Assembly: GCF_028583425.1 (NCBI RefSeq)
Contig: NC_072800.1
Location: forward strand, 8,321,001 to 8,385,000
Direction: 5' to 3'
DNA from: Eublepharis macularius
Lineage: Eukaryota > Chordata > Lepidosauria > Squamata > Eublepharidae
Length of the DNA: 64,000 bases
In this document: piece after piece, positions 22,134 to 33,895 of the stretch
How the letters are laid out: each line of letters begins with the position of its first letter
Numbering within the stretch: the stretch's first letter is position 1
The notes under the pieces: generated by a model
Database searches by the model: none
Told to the model about the DNA's origin: nothing
Seen by the model: only the letters and a program-made list of their open reading frames with translations
Program-made: the position numbers and the translations under genes

Positions 22134-25100
22134 TCATAGAATCATAGAGTTGGAAGGGGCCATACAGACCATCTAGTCCAACCCCCTGCCCAGTGCAGGA
22201 TGAGCCTAAAGCATCTCTGACAAGTATTCATCCAGCCTTCTTGAAAACTGCCAGTGAAGGGGAGCTCACCACCTCCCTAGGCAGCTGATTCCACTTTTGA
22301 ACTACTCTGACTGTGAAAAAGTTTTTCCTAATATGCAGTCGGTACCTTTGTGCATGTAGTTTTAGCCCATTGCTTCACGTCCTACCCTCTGCTGCCAACT
22401 GGAACAGCTCTTTGCCCTCCTCCAAATGACAGCCTTTCAAATATTTAAAGAGCGCAATCATGTCCCCCCTCAACCTCCTCTTCTCCAAACTAAACATTCC
22501 CAAGGCCCTCAGCCTTTCCTCATAGGGCTCAGTCTCCAGCCCCCTGATCATTCTTGTCGCTCTCCTCTGCACCCTCTCGATTTTGTCCACATCCTTTTTG
22601 AAGTGAGGCCTCCAGAACTGCACACAATACTCCAGGTGTGGCCTGACCAAGGCAGTATAGAGAGGGGCTATGACCTCCTGCGATTTCGATGCTATGGCCC
22701 CTTTGATACAACCCAGGATTGAATTAGCCTTTGTTGCCACCGCATCACACTGACTGCTCATATTCAGTTTACAGTCCACTCTTACCCCAAGATCCCTTTC
22801 ACATATACTACTGCCCAGAAGTGTATCCCCCATCCAGTATTTGTGCTTCTCATTTTGTGGCCCAGATGTAATACTGTGCACTTGTCTTTGTTGAATTGCA
22901 TCCTTTTCACAGCTGCCCACTTCTCCAGAGTATTCAGGTCTTGTTGAATTTTAATTCTATCTTCTTGGGTGTTTGCTACCGCTCCCAATTTGGTATCATC
23001 CATCCAATCTGATGAAACGCCGTTGACCACCACTCTTTGAGTGCGGTCCTCCAACCAGTTCCCTATCCACCGAACTGTCCTATAGTCTACTCCACAGTCT
23101 TCCAATTTGCCCATCAGAATGTCATGGGGGACCTTATCAAAAGCTTTACTGAAATCCAGGTAAATCACGTCAACAGAGTTCCCCCGATCCAGTGAGCTGG
23201 TCACTCGATCAAAGAAGGAAACCAGGTTGGTCTGGCAAGATCTGTTAGGAACAAAACCATGCTAACTTCCCCGGATCACTGAGTGGTCCTTCAGATGCTT
23301 ACATCTGTTCTAGTATCTTCCCAGCAAGAGAAGTCAGACTGACCAGCCTGTTGTTTCCCGGGTCATCCTTCCTCCCTTTCTTAAAGATTGGGATAACTTT
23401 CGCTCTTCTCCAATCTTGTGGCACATCCCCAGTCCTCCAGGAGGCCTTGAAGATGATGGACAGGGGTTCTGCAAGTTCTCTGGAAAGTTCTTTCAGCACT
23501 CTTAGGTGCACCCCATCCGGCCCTGGGGATTTGTATTCATCCAGTACAGCCAGATGCCTCTCCACAACCTCTCTGTCAATGTCAATTAGCCACTCAGGTG
23601 TCCTGACACATTTTCTACTATCTCTAGATGTGCCTGAGTTCTTCAGGGAGAAAACAGAGGCAAGAAAGTCATTAAGCCTGTCTGCTTTTTCGCTGTCCTG
23701 CATCAGAGTTTCTCCATCTACTCCCAACAGCGGTCCAATTGCCTCTTTTACCTTGCGTTTGCTTCTCACATATCTGTAGAAGTTTTTCTTATTCTATCGA
23801 GCCCTCCTGGCCAGACCCAGCTCGTACTGAGCTTTGGCCTCTCTGATGGCTGATCTGCTGTACCTAGTAACCCTTATATACTCCTCTTTAGAGGTCTGTC
23901 CTCTCCATTTCCTGAACATTTCCTTTTTCTCCCTTAGCTTATTCTGGAGCTCTCTGTGCATCCACATCGGTTTCTTGGAGCCCTTACCATGTTTCCGTCT
24001 TGCTGGGATAGTGAGGGCTTGAGCTTGCAAAAGCTCGTGTTTGAGAATGGCCCACCCTTCACTCGCTCCTTTTCCTTCCAGCACACTCCCCCATGGAATG
24101 ACTCTCATCAAGCCTCTGAGTTCATCGAAGTTGGCCCTACGAAAATTTAACCTACAAGTCTGGCTATGAACTTCCTTGGCTCCCCACAGCAACTGGAATT
24201 CAAGAAGGACACGGTCACTTCCCCCTAAGGTCCCCACCACCTTCATCTCATCTACCAATTCTTCCCTGTTGGTTAATATCAAGTCTAGTATGGCCGAACC
24301 CCTTGTAGCTTCCTCCACCTTTTGAAAAAGGAAGTTATCGGCCAGGCAGGTCAGGAAATTGCGTGATTCATGACGCTTTGCTGAGCCTGTCTCCCAGCAC
24401 ACATCGGGGCAGTTGAAGTCACCCATAATTACAAGGTTCTGATGTCTGGATACTCTGCCAATCTGTTCAAAGAGGGCAGCATCCATTTCTTCTCGCTGGT
24501 CAGGTGGTCTGTAGCAGACTCCAACAATAATACCCTTTGTCCTTCCTCCCCTTATTTCTACCCATATACTTTCCACCGGGCTGTCCGCCCCATTCTCCAT
24601 AACTTCTTGACAATCAAGCCCTCTCCTCACATACAACGCCATTCCACCTCCTCTTCTACACTTCCGGTTTTTCTTGAACAACTCATACCCATCCACTAGC
24701 ACATTCCAGTCATGGGAATCATCCCACCAAGTCTCAGTAATTCCTACTATATCATAGCCCTCTGTTTGCAATAGAAGCTCAAGCTCTTCTTTCTTATTGC
24801 CCATACTTTGGGCATTGGTATATATTCACTTGTAGCCTTGTACCTTTGTTTGACCTTTCCTACCCAGGTGGGTCCCCACTGTGTTCAGTTCATCATTGAA
24901 ATCGCCATGTCCATCGTCCCCTTCCCCTTGCGGCATCAGTTTAAAGCTCTCCTGATGAAGTTCTCTAGGTTCGTTCCAAACGTTTTCTTCCCTGCCTTTG
25001 AGAGGTGAAGCCCATCATGCGCTAGAAGGCCTTCTCTAAGAAAACCTATCCCATGGTCCCAGAACCCAAAGCGCTCCTGCCGGCACCACCATCTCAGCCA

Positions 25101-25905
25101 GCGATTCACCTCAAGTATGGTCCGCTCCCAGCGTGCTCCTCTTCCTGTGACTGGAAGGATAGAAGAGAATACCACCTGAGCCCCCAATGTCTTCAACTGC
25201 CTTCCAAGGGCTTCGTAATCCTCTTTAATTCTTGCAACAGTATTCGAAGCCGTGTCGTTCGTTCCCACATGAATCAGCACAAACGGGTACTTATCAGCAG
25301 GCTTGATGAGTTTTGGCAGCCGGTCGGTAGTATCCTGAATTCTGGCTCCCGGCAAGCAACACATCTCTCAGAATAGGGGATCTGGCCCAGAGACATGGCG
25401 TTCCATACCCCTGAGCAAGGAGTCCCCGACAACTACCACCTTCTGTTTTTTTCCACTTCCATGAGGCCCCATGTCTTCTGCACTCCCTCTTCCAGATCTT
25501 TGCGGTTCTCCTTCCACTGTCACCTCTGTCACCATCTCTAGCACTTCAAATCGATTCTTGAGCTCAAGTGGACCAGAGCATCTTCTTCGTTGACGCCTTC
25601 GGGTTTGTACTGTAGATCTGAGAGGAGGCTCAGAAGGGAGATCAACTCTTTCCCCTCCTCCTTGACTTTCCTCTTCTTGGCTGTGCGGAGCCCCCAGGCT
25701 GTTGTCAATAAAATCCTCCCCCTCCTTGATCTCCTGAAGGGTGGTGATCCTTTCCTCCTGTCCAGGTACAGGGGTCCAAGGGGGTACCTCCCGCCTGCCG
25801 TTTCAAGTGCTGCTTACAGCCACTCAAACCCCTAGCAGGCCTCCAGGAAGAATGGCCCTTACCCCTCCTGTTGAGACTCACCAGTCTCTGGGTTCTTTTC
25901 CAACC
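22132..25905 (-). mobile_element. CR1 LINE, main part (ORF2 and most of ORF1)
   Basis: A near full-length CR1 on the minus strand. The 3' end is at 22132 with the ATTCTATGATTCTATGAT ending. Endonuclease lies at 24804-23794 (ITETWWDD, GGGMALYVRRG, VIMGDFNCPDVCW). Reverse transcriptase pieces follow at 23769-22375 (SPGPDGVHLRVLKEL, IPIFKKGRKDDPGNN, YLDFSKAFDKVPHDIL). Near 23000 the coding runs from NGVSSDW straight to DDTKLG, so the RT block holding the FADD catalytic motif is deleted. ORF1 at 25364-24936 shows an SGNH-type esterase domain (HVGTNDTASN, GLHLSKAGK), known in CR1 ORF1. The 5' part continues at 29110 beyond an LTR insertion. Confidence 0.9.
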
Positions 25906-26471
25906 TGGGGGACTCTGCACACACTTGGTCAGACACTCACAGACACAAGGCTTACATAAAGGGTGTTTATTACCTCAGAAAGAATGTATGCAAGTAGCAG
26001 GAAACACTCTACTCAGGCACAAGCAAAGGGCATTTAAAACAAATAAAGCTTGTCTATATTAACTATAGCTGACTAACATTTCTGAGGAAAACTTGAGGCT
26101 TACAGTCATTAACAAACTCCTTAAACTATACCAGGCAGGTCTGGTCGTCAGGCCTGGCACAGAGCAAAAAAATATCTCCCTCATCTGCTGGAAAAGTAGT
26201 CTCTCGCCATCTCTCTGGGCTGAGAGGAGCCAACCTCCCCCTCTCAGATTCCTAGCCAATCAGAGGTGCGTGCAATCCGCGTTGCTAGGCGGGAACTGGG
26301 ATAAGACTCCCTTGTTTCTCAAGGCCCCCCCTCTCGGCAACAGCTTGCAGGTGCAGTTAATTAGCTGAGCCAGACATTCTGCTCCCAGGATGCTAAGCTA
26401 GAACTGGGCCTGTGGAAACTTAGAAGCCTGAACCAATACAGGCAATAGACTTAAAGGGGCTCTGCTAGACA
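25906..26471 (-). repeat. LTR (3' LTR of the compact element)
   Basis: 566 bp, TG...CA ends on the minus strand, with an AATAAA-type signal on that strand near 25970. Paired with 28544-29109. Confidence 0.9.
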
Positions 26472-28543
26472 TCCCCCCCAATTCTCCAACAGGGTCAATA
26501 AAGCATGGTGGAGAATTCACATAAAGGTAGGCAAAATAGTATTTAAGGATACCGCAGCTAGCACGCAGGTAAATAACACTTCTACATCTCTAACTGCCTA
26601 AATATCAATAAAGAAATAGCAATGTTAGCAGCAGTCTAAACCACAATTAAAATATAGCAAGGATACACAGGTTACAGAATACAGATACTGGATCGTTCAA
26701 GATGAATACATAGAATCATATTACAGCTTCTCTCAATATCATCATGACATCTCAACTGGGCATCAGCTAGGACATTATCATTCCCCTTAATGCAATAACA
26801 TCAAAGGAGAAGTTCTGAAGGCTTAAAGCCCACCTCATGACTCTGGGATTTGTCTTCTTCATCCTATGAATAAATATAAGGGGATTGTAATCTACTTCAA
26901 GATGGAAATGAGTCCCCTTTAAGTATGTTTCAAGTTTATTTATTCCCCAAATCAAAGCTAATGCTTTTATTTCATACAAATTATACCTCTTCTCTCTAGG
27001 CCAAAGTTTACGACTGAGGTACACTATTGGACAGAGACAATTATCTAGGCCTTCCTGAAACAACAACACCTTTATCCCACATTTTGAAGCATTTATTCTC
27101 ACCACAAAGGGTTTAATGCAATTAGATGGTTTCAACTCAGGGGCACGTGCTAGGTGTTGCTTAGTGTGAGGCGGCAAAATGCCCTTAACAGGCTCTTGGG
27201 TGTTATAATTATTGTCCTCACAGAAAAAAGGTTCCCTTTTACTTTCTGCAGCAGCTTGAGTTTCCTCCCCCCCTCTCCCCCTCGCTTCCACAACCGAAGC
27301 TGGGGTGGTGGGCATTCGTGAGGTGGGGGCTGCTTGACTCTCAGCTTGCCAGCTGCTGTTTCCAGGTTGCTCTACAGCAATCTCTTGCAAAGTCTTTGCC
27401 TTGCTTCTGGTGATAACTGGAAACTCTTTAACAGCTGTTTGCAAAAACTTAGTTCTTTTTCTTGGTATTGGCAACTGCTGGTGGCAATTTTGTTCTTTAA
27501 TTTCTGCCAATTCCTTCTCCACCCCGCAGTCAACATGCTTCTGACTCAGGTACACCGGGGCACTTCCCATACGACCCAGCATCCTAACAGTTCTCATATT
27601 AATCCTATCTCTCTCCTGTTGCAAGTCCCACTCATCTTCTGGTACATAGTCCTGTAAACGCGCCGGTCTTTGAGCAGCACCCAAAACCACATATACTCTG
27701 GGCTGCCTAGCTTCCGGCTTGGACAGCAGTTCAGGACAACGGGAACGTACGTGTCCGGGCCAATTACAATGAAAGCAGATGATTTCTCCCTGTCTTGGGT
27801 TTTGCCCTTCTCCGCTCTTAGCTTCTCTTCTGCCTGCTTCGGGTGAAGGCAGAGTTCTCGGCTTAGGTATTGGGGCTGATCTATGATGGAACTCGCCCTC
27901 TCTGTGTTTCCTTGGAAACGGAGCAGGAGGACTCGGAGTTATTTGCTTGAAAGTTGAATGACGGCGCTCCGAAGGCTGACTGGCCGCTGCAATCTCATCC
28001 AAGAGCTGAGCCAATTCTGCCACAGTCCCTGGCCTTTGAACTCTCGCCAGAGTCGCATATTCAGGCGGCACAGCTTGATACACTTGCTCTTTTACCATCA
28101 ATTCAAATAAATCATCAAAGGTGTGGGCATGAGCTGCTTCCACCCACTTAGTGGCCACTCTCTGGAGCCGACTGGCAAACAAAGCATAAGTCTCTTTATG
28201 TTGGGGAGTTGCTGTTCTGAAACTTCTCCGCAACTGCTCTGAAGACTTTCCAAAGTGCTGCAAAGCCAGGTTTCGAAAGTAATTATAGTCTCTTGCCTGT
28301 CTAACAGTCAGACTGGCCAATAATTCCAAAACTTCCCCATGCACTGACCTTCTCAGCACTCCCATGTACTGGTCTTGAGGCAAGCCGACTTCATGGGCAG
28401 TAGCCTCAAAGTGATGGAAGAAGGCACTGATGTCCTCTCCCTTCTGGTATTCTGGAAACTTGATCCGGGCCCACCGGTTCTGCTGGCCTGCTGTAACTTG
28501 GGTTTGCAACAGCGCCAGTTGCTGAGCATTTTGAGCCAAAACC

Positions 28544-29109
28544 TGGGGGACTCTGCACACACTTGGTCAGACACTCACAGACACAAGGCTTACATAAAGG
28601 GTGTTTATTACCTCAGAAAGAATGTATGCAAGTAGCAGGAAACACTCTACTCAGGCACAAGCAAAGGGCATTTAAAACAAATAAAGCTTGTCTATATTAA
28701 CTATAGCTGACTAACATTTCTGAGGAAAACTTGAGGCTTACAGTCATTAACAAACTCCTTAAACTATACCAGGCAGGTCTGGTCGTCAGGCCTGGCACAG
28801 AGCAAAAAAATATCTCCCTCATCTGCTGGAAAAGTAGTCTCTCGCCATCTCTCTGGGCTGAGAGGAGCCAACCTCCCCCTCTCAGATTCCTAGCCAATCA
28901 GAGGTGCGTGCAATCTGCGTTGCTAGGCAGGAACTGGGATAAGACTCCCTTGTTTCTCAAGGCCCCCCCTCTCGGCAACAGCTTGCAGGTGCAGTTAATT
29001 AGCTGAGCCAGACATTCTGCTCCCAGGATGCTAAGCTAGAACTGGGCCTGTGGAAACTTAGAAGCCTGAACCAATACAGGCAATAGACTTAAAGGGGCTC
29101 TGCTAGACA
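28544..29109 (-). repeat. LTR (5' LTR of the compact element)
   Basis: 566 bp, pairing with 25906-26471 with about two differences. The flanks CAACC and CCTCC do not form a matching 5-bp duplication, but both outer flanks are CR1 ORF1. Confidence 0.9.
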
Positions 29110-29700
29110 CCTCCAGGCTCTGAACCTTTTCTGACCAGCTTACACTTCTGGCAAGTGAACTCTGTCATCTCCTCTGGGAGGAAAACAAACATGGCACACT
29201 CCAAGCAGGTGACTGCGAAGGGGGCTTCAGTAGACATGATTGCCTTCCAAATATACCTAGAGTACTAGCAGAACCAGTATACTAGCAGAGTTTCAGGTCC
29301 CCCAGGCAGATCCCCAGGCTAAGAGCCCTTTGGCTCTCGCCAAAGGCTCGTGCCTCTGGCGAGGAGGAGCCTTTTGTTTCAAAAGGTGCCTTCCTGCCTA
29401 GCCCAGCAGGGCCCCAGGACACTAGGGGGCGGGGATTGTAACCACAAGCAACAGCAACCAGCTGCAAACAACAGCAATTCACTCAGCCCCCAACAGCCTC
29501 ACAACAGCAATTCACTCAGCCCCCAACAGCCTCACACAGAACTTAACCAGAACCACTCTCTGGCAAGCTACACAGAACCCACTCCCCCTCAGCTTCTCAC
29601 ACAGTAGCTAGGAAAGGCAAAAGGCCAAAAGACAACAAACCCTTACCTTCTAGCTTCAGCTCTCCACCATGTGCTCTTGCCTCAGCTTAGGTGCTTCTGA
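29110..29700 (-). mobile_element. CR1 LINE, ORF1 start and 5' region
   Basis: On the minus strand an ATG at 29237 opens MSTEAPFAVTCLECAMFVF and then a second cysteine pair, CQKCKLV: the N-terminal zinc-finger-like motif of CR1 ORF1. It runs into the LTR element at 29109 and continues on the far side at 25905. The stretch 29240-29700 is probable CR1 5' untranslated sequence and contains a short tandem duplication (CAATTCACTCAGCCCCCAAC at about 29475 and 29507). The 5' limit is uncertain. Confidence 0.7.
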
Positions 29701-30474
29701 GGGATGAGACACCCAAGCCTCAGAGGGTTAGAAGGGGCAGGTGGAGACCAGCCAGCCCCACCCTCTAGTGGGAGTCCAGGGAGCCAGCAGGGGGCCAAGC
29801 TGAAGCCTTACCAGCCAGGGAGGAGAAGCTGCCTCAGCAGCTCAGAGCCATGCCCCAGCCTGCAGCCCTGCTGGAAAGCATTAACCTAGCACAGGGGATG
29901 CTAGGAGCTAAGCAGCTTCAGGTAGAGCTGCCTGAGGCATTCTGTGGGAGGAGATGGACAGCCGGCCAGGGAGGCTCAGCTGTGCCTGCCTTCAGCCATC
30001 AGATCAGCCAGGGAGGCTGGACAGCCAGCCAACAAGGCACAGGTGGACCGGCTCAGTGCTTCCAGCCAAACAAGCCCAGGTGCAGCTGCCTAGGCCAGCT
30101 AAGGCCCTGGGTGGAAGGCAGCAGGAGGGCGTGGTTAGGAGGCAGAGCCTGGCTAGGCTGAAGGGATAAAAGGGAAGCACGCCCACAGGGTGGGGTGGGG
30201 CTTTGAGTAGAAGTAACGGAGTGGAGTTGGAGCAGAGCCAAGCAAGAGCAAAGGCAAGGAGAGTGGATGAAGGAGGAGGAGATGGCAGAGACCAAGGGGA
30301 GTGAGTGGCACAGGTTGAGCGGGCTAGCGAGTGGAGTGAGAGGGAGTCTGGGTGATGTATACTGCCCCTCCATCCACAGAGCAGGGTCCCGCAGAATCCC
30401 TGGCCCCCCTTTGATGTCAGGAGCAGACCGCCCAGCACCCCGCCCAGTGGCGGCCGCGGCAAGCCCTGACATGA
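29701..30474 (+). other. GC-rich promoter-like block, possible LTR remnant
   Basis: CAGCC- and GCAGG-rich sequence with a TATA-like GGATAAAAGGG at about 30164, followed by a GA-rich leader and an end reading CCCTGACA at 30471. This layout resembles a Gypsy LTR read on the plus strand, but I could not find a TG start with matching target duplication. It could instead be the upstream part of the CR1. Near its start, GAGACACCCAAGCCTCAG closely matches a stretch of the 39-bp array. Confidence 0.3.
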
Positions 30475-30717
30475 AGTTGGTATAAAGCAGCTGGTATAAA
30501 GCAGGTTGTCTTAAGCTTCACTTGTCTGAGCAGGGCCTTCTGTGGGTGCTAGCCTGCAAATGGTCAAAATCAAAAACTGCCCAAACACATGCACTCTTTG
30601 TTGTAGCTCCACCGTGTAGAGTTGCCTATATAGGAAGTCTTCGACGCTTCCGTCATTCTGCAAAATATGCAAAACAGAATTATTCAGGGGGGATAGTTAT
30701 AAGGGCAATAGGGCTAT

Positions 30718-31300
30718 GCATGTGTTATGTGCCGTCAAGTCGCTTCCGACCTATGGCGACCGTATGACCTTCCAAACATTGTATCATTAACAGACTTGCT
30801 CAGATTCTGCAAACTGGAGGATGTGGCTTTTATTGAGTCACGCCATCTCGCTTTAGGTCTTCCTCTTTTCTTACTGCCTTCTACTATTCCTAGCATTATT
30901 GACTTTTCCAGAGAATCTTGTCTTCTTACGATGTGACCAAAGTACAATAACCTTAATTTTGTCATTTTAGCTTCTAGGGAGAATTCAGGCTTGATTTGAT
31001 CTAGTACCCACTTATTTGTCTTTTTGGCTGTCCATGGTATCCGCAAAACTCTCCTCCAGCACTGCATTTCAAATGAATCAATTTTCTTCTTGTCAGCTTT
31101 CTTCACTGTCCAACTTTCACATCCATACATAGTAATGGGAAATACCATAGTTTGGAGTATCTTGATCTTGGTTCCCAAAGAGAGATCTTTAGCTTTAAGG
31201 ATCTTCTCTAGCTTCCTCACAGCTGCTCTTCTGAGTCTCAATCTTCTGATTTCTTCACAGCAGTCTCCATTTACTATTACAGAATGGTTCAAGGAGGTGC
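30718..31300 (-). mobile_element. BovB (RTE) LINE 3' end, 5'-truncated
   Basis: The minus strand encodes the C-terminal region typical of BovB reverse transcriptase proteins: MYGCESWTVKKADKKKIDSF, MQCWRRVLRIPWTAKKTNKW, LRLLYFGHIVRR and GRPKARWRD, spanning 31292-30735. The 3' end GGAAGCGACTTGACGGCACA is the BovB terminus, which also ends the 5S-derived SINEs in this window. The coding part is one open frame of 185 codons, so this copy is not very old. The rest of the element is missing. Confidence 0.88.
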
Positions 31301-31329
31301 TTTAATAAAGGAAGCAGGACTGTGAACTA

Positions 31330-31568
31330 TACAACTGTAGTATGTAGTAACTGTTTGCTGTAGATATTATCCTGCTCTCACTGCGTTGATGTAATACCAG
31401 ATTTCTGAATTCTTTATCATGTCTATGGTTGTATAGATTTCTGTAGTCCTGGTCTGAATACATTGCTTAATAGATGTCTCATCCTTTTGATGCATCACTT
31501 TACACTATGTAATCCATCTTGATTGTCAGGGAGAGAGGCAGACTACAAATATAGTAAATAAATAAATG
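31330..31568 (+). mobile_element. L2-type LINE 3' end fragment
   Basis: Ends TGATTGTCAGGGAGAGAGGC then AGACTACAAATATAGTAAAT, with a short AATAAATAAATG tail, like the L2 ending at 8300. No coding sequence. Confidence 0.45.
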
Positions 31569-31751
31569 CCTTTCCCATTTCTATAACTGTCTCTCACTTA
31601 CTGCAGAGAGGAATGAATGAGAGGCAGACACCAATACAAACATACACAATATTCATTTTGAAAGAGACTGTTAATCTCGCACCCAAGATCACTTAGAAAT
31701 CTCTTTAAATCAATGTGCCCCAAATTCAACACATAGCTGCCATATTCTCAG

Positions 31752-32036
31752 ACAGTTGCCAGTCCTGTGCTGGAGGCAGGGGATCCCCTGCTTTCACCCC
31801 CCACCCCCACTTACCTGGCCAGCAGGGGGGAGAACATGCCTCCTAGAGCACACTCCCAGGCGGCGTGGCCCAAGTTGGGCTGAATTGGGCCCAAATCAGG
31901 CTGCTGCGGAGCACAGCAGCGCTCCCAACGCTCTGCAGCAGCCCAATTTGCCTCCCTGTGCTCCCAGGGTGGCACATGGCCTGTGCAATGACATCATTTC
32001 CAGGAAGTGATGTCATTGCACAGGCCGGGAGCATGT
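31752..32036. mobile_element. Fragment of GGTTGCCAGG-family hAT element
   Basis: Starts AGTTGCCAGTCCTGTGCTGG and carries the paired AATGACATCATTTCCAGGAA and GTGATGTCATTGCAC motifs plus CCCAATTTGCCTCC seen in related copies. No clear right terminus or duplication. Confidence 0.55.
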
Positions 32037-32039
32037 GCA

Positions 32040-32772
32040 ATTAATTCACTTTAAATGTCAGTAAATTAAAGTATTGTGCCTTGATGACACTAAGGTCTAA
32101 CATTATAAGTTTAATTGAAATACATCTTCCTGAAATGTCACATTTTGAAATCACTCATTGAAATAGTAGCCTCATTTTTGATGTTGATATTGCTTAGAGG
32201 CCGAGTCTTGTTTGTTACTCATCATCCTCAATGCTTTATAGAATCAGCAGATTGAAACAAAAACTGACATTGCAGGAGCTTGCCCCAGTCAGTAGCCCCT
32301 ACTTAGAACTCTGCTAATTGAGAAAGACAAGCTGTCAAGGGGGGATTTATAAGCTTTCATTTTGAGCAGAGTACCTAAATTAAATCTGTGCTACATGGAA
32401 GTGACTAAAAACCAGTCTAATCCAAAAATGACAATTTACATGTTTTAATATGCACATTCTTAGTTAGTTCATAATGCCTTCAAACATTTGCCAAAGCCGA
32501 GTTGATAGTACCATTTATTTTGCATCAAAATTATTGGCTAAATATTGTTTTGAATAACAGATATATACTGTTTTAAAATTTTGGGATCCTCATTCTCATA
32601 CATCCCTAACTTGGTGGTACAACCTCTATTTACTTTGCTCTGCATAAAATCCTGAAACTAGTTCCTGCTGAGTTAGCCTCATCAATTTTAACCAGTGCAA
32701 GGCCAAACAATAACTCTGGTGCTGGATTTGTACCATGAACAGCTATGTCCAAATTATGCCCATTTTATATGC
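32040..32772. other. Unannotated AT-rich sequence
   Basis: No recognisable gene or repeat. Confidence 0.3.
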
Positions 32773-32780
32773 ATATATAC

Positions 32781-33603
32781 CAGGGCTCATTTCCAGGGAG
32801 AACCCGCCGGAACACCATTCCAGCATTTCCCCCAAGAGTCAGGTGGCCCCGCCCACCTGACTTTTGTCCATTTTTGGCTTGTTTCGGCCAGGATTGGGGC
32901 TGAAACGGCACAGATCAGGGCCAAAATGGCATGGATTGGGTCAGTGCCGGGCGGAGGAAGCCTCCTCCGCCCGGCACTGACCCAGGCCCGGCATTTTAGG
33001 CCCTGATCCAGGCCCAAACGGGCCCCAAATGGCCATTTTCTAACATTTTGGGCCTATTTCTGCCGGGAATGGGCCTGAAACAGCTGGGTTCAGGTTAGGG
33101 TTAGGGTCCCAATCTGTGCCCAAAATGGCAAGTTTGGCCATTTTGGGCCTTTTTCTGCTGGGATCTCAGCCGAAACAGCCAGGGTTGGGTCAGTGCTGGG
33201 TGGGGGAACCCAGTCCCAGCTGTTTTGGCCCCAATTTGGGCCCAAACTGGCTATTTTCAGCCATTTTGGGCCCATTTCCACTGGGATCAGGCCCGGAATG
33301 TCTGGAATCATGTCGGTGCCGGGTGGGGGAACCCTCCCCTCCCCACCACCAACCCAATCTGGGCCGTTTTGGGCCCAATCCAGGACAAAACACGCCCAAA
33401 ATGGCCATTTTCAGCCATTTTGGGCCTGTTTAGGCCTGGATTGGGGCCAAAATGGCCCTGATCAGGCCATTGCCAGGTGGGGGAACACTCACCCATCTGG
33501 TAGCAGCTGAATCCCACCCATTTTGGCCCAAGCAAGGGTCATGGCATATGCTAATGAATTATGCTAATGAGTTCCTGCAGCTCTTTTTTTATGAAATGAC
33601 CCG
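32781..33603. mobile_element. Non-autonomous hAT element, CAGGGCTC family (823 bp)
   Basis: Ends CAGGGCTCATTTCC and, on the minus strand, CGGGTCATTTCAT; an exact 8-bp duplication ATATATAC flanks it (32773-32780 and 33604-33611). The interior is a diverged array of ATTTTGGGCC, GGCCAAAATGG and GGGTCAGTGCCGGG words; many frames are open by composition only. Same family as 5977-6391. Confidence 0.88.
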
Positions 33604-33611
33604 ATATATAC

Positions 33612-33780
33612 TGTTAAGTTACAATCAATTTATGGCAAGTCCAGTGAGTGGCTTTCAAGGTAAGTGAGAACAAAGGTGGTTTGCTATTGTCTTCCTCTGC
33701 AAGGTCTTTCTTGGTGGTCTAAGTACCAACCCTGCTTAGCTTCTGAGATCATCTGACAAGATCAGCCTATACCACGGTGC
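33612..33780 (-). repeat. 5S rRNA-derived SINE
   Basis: On the minus strand, GATCTCAGAAGCTAAGCAGG and TTGGTACTTAGACCACC match the internal part of 5S rRNA (GATCTCGGAAGCTAAGCAGG...). The BovB-like tail lies at the left, next to the hAT duplication. Two more copies are at 51985-52200 and 56486-56665. Confidence 0.75.
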
Positions 33781-33895
33781 CTTTTCTCCCCAGTCCAGTT
33801 TAGCTGTTGGCTAAACCCCTTGTCTATGCATGCAGCTGAATAGGATGATAGAATTGTACTTCAGGTGCATGAGATCCACTCCAGTAGTGCCACTG

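Larger units (their letters stand above)
25906..29109 (-). mobile_element. Compact Gypsy LTR fossil: SCAN-like gag plus RNase H
   Basis: Two 566-bp direct repeats, 25906-26471 and 28544-29109, begin TGTCTAGCAGAG and end CCCCCA on the minus strand; by eye they differ at two bases, so the insertion is recent. A purine tract (TTGGGGGGA on the minus strand) lies inside the left LTR. The inner part holds a gag region with a capsid resembling the SCAN fold (LFELMVKEQVYQAVPPEY, PGTVAELAQLLDEI) and a zinc knuckle (CFHCNWPGHVRSRC), then an RNase H-like tail near 27150-26780 (CPIVYLSRKLWPREKRYN). Protease, integrase and reverse transcriptase are absent, so it could not move by itself. RNase H being the last domain before the 3' LTR fits the Gmr1 group. 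It lies inside CR1 ORF1. Confidence 0.88.

Noticed and set aside
26093-29006. Two nearly identical 91-codon frames
   Set aside because: They lie in the paired LTRs and are identical because the LTRs are; no motif supports a protein.
25901-29114. Target duplication of the compact LTR element
   Set aside because: The 5-bp flanks CAACC and CCTCC do not match, so no duplication is claimed; the insertion is inferred from CR1 on both sides.
33085-33110. Telomere-like GTTAGGGTTAGGGT
   Set aside because: Only two units, inside a G-rich hAT element; a similar pair near 48880 is equally short.
32781-33603. Several plus and minus frames of about 70-105 codons
   Set aside because: Created by repeated ATTTTGGGCC-type words of a non-autonomous hAT element.
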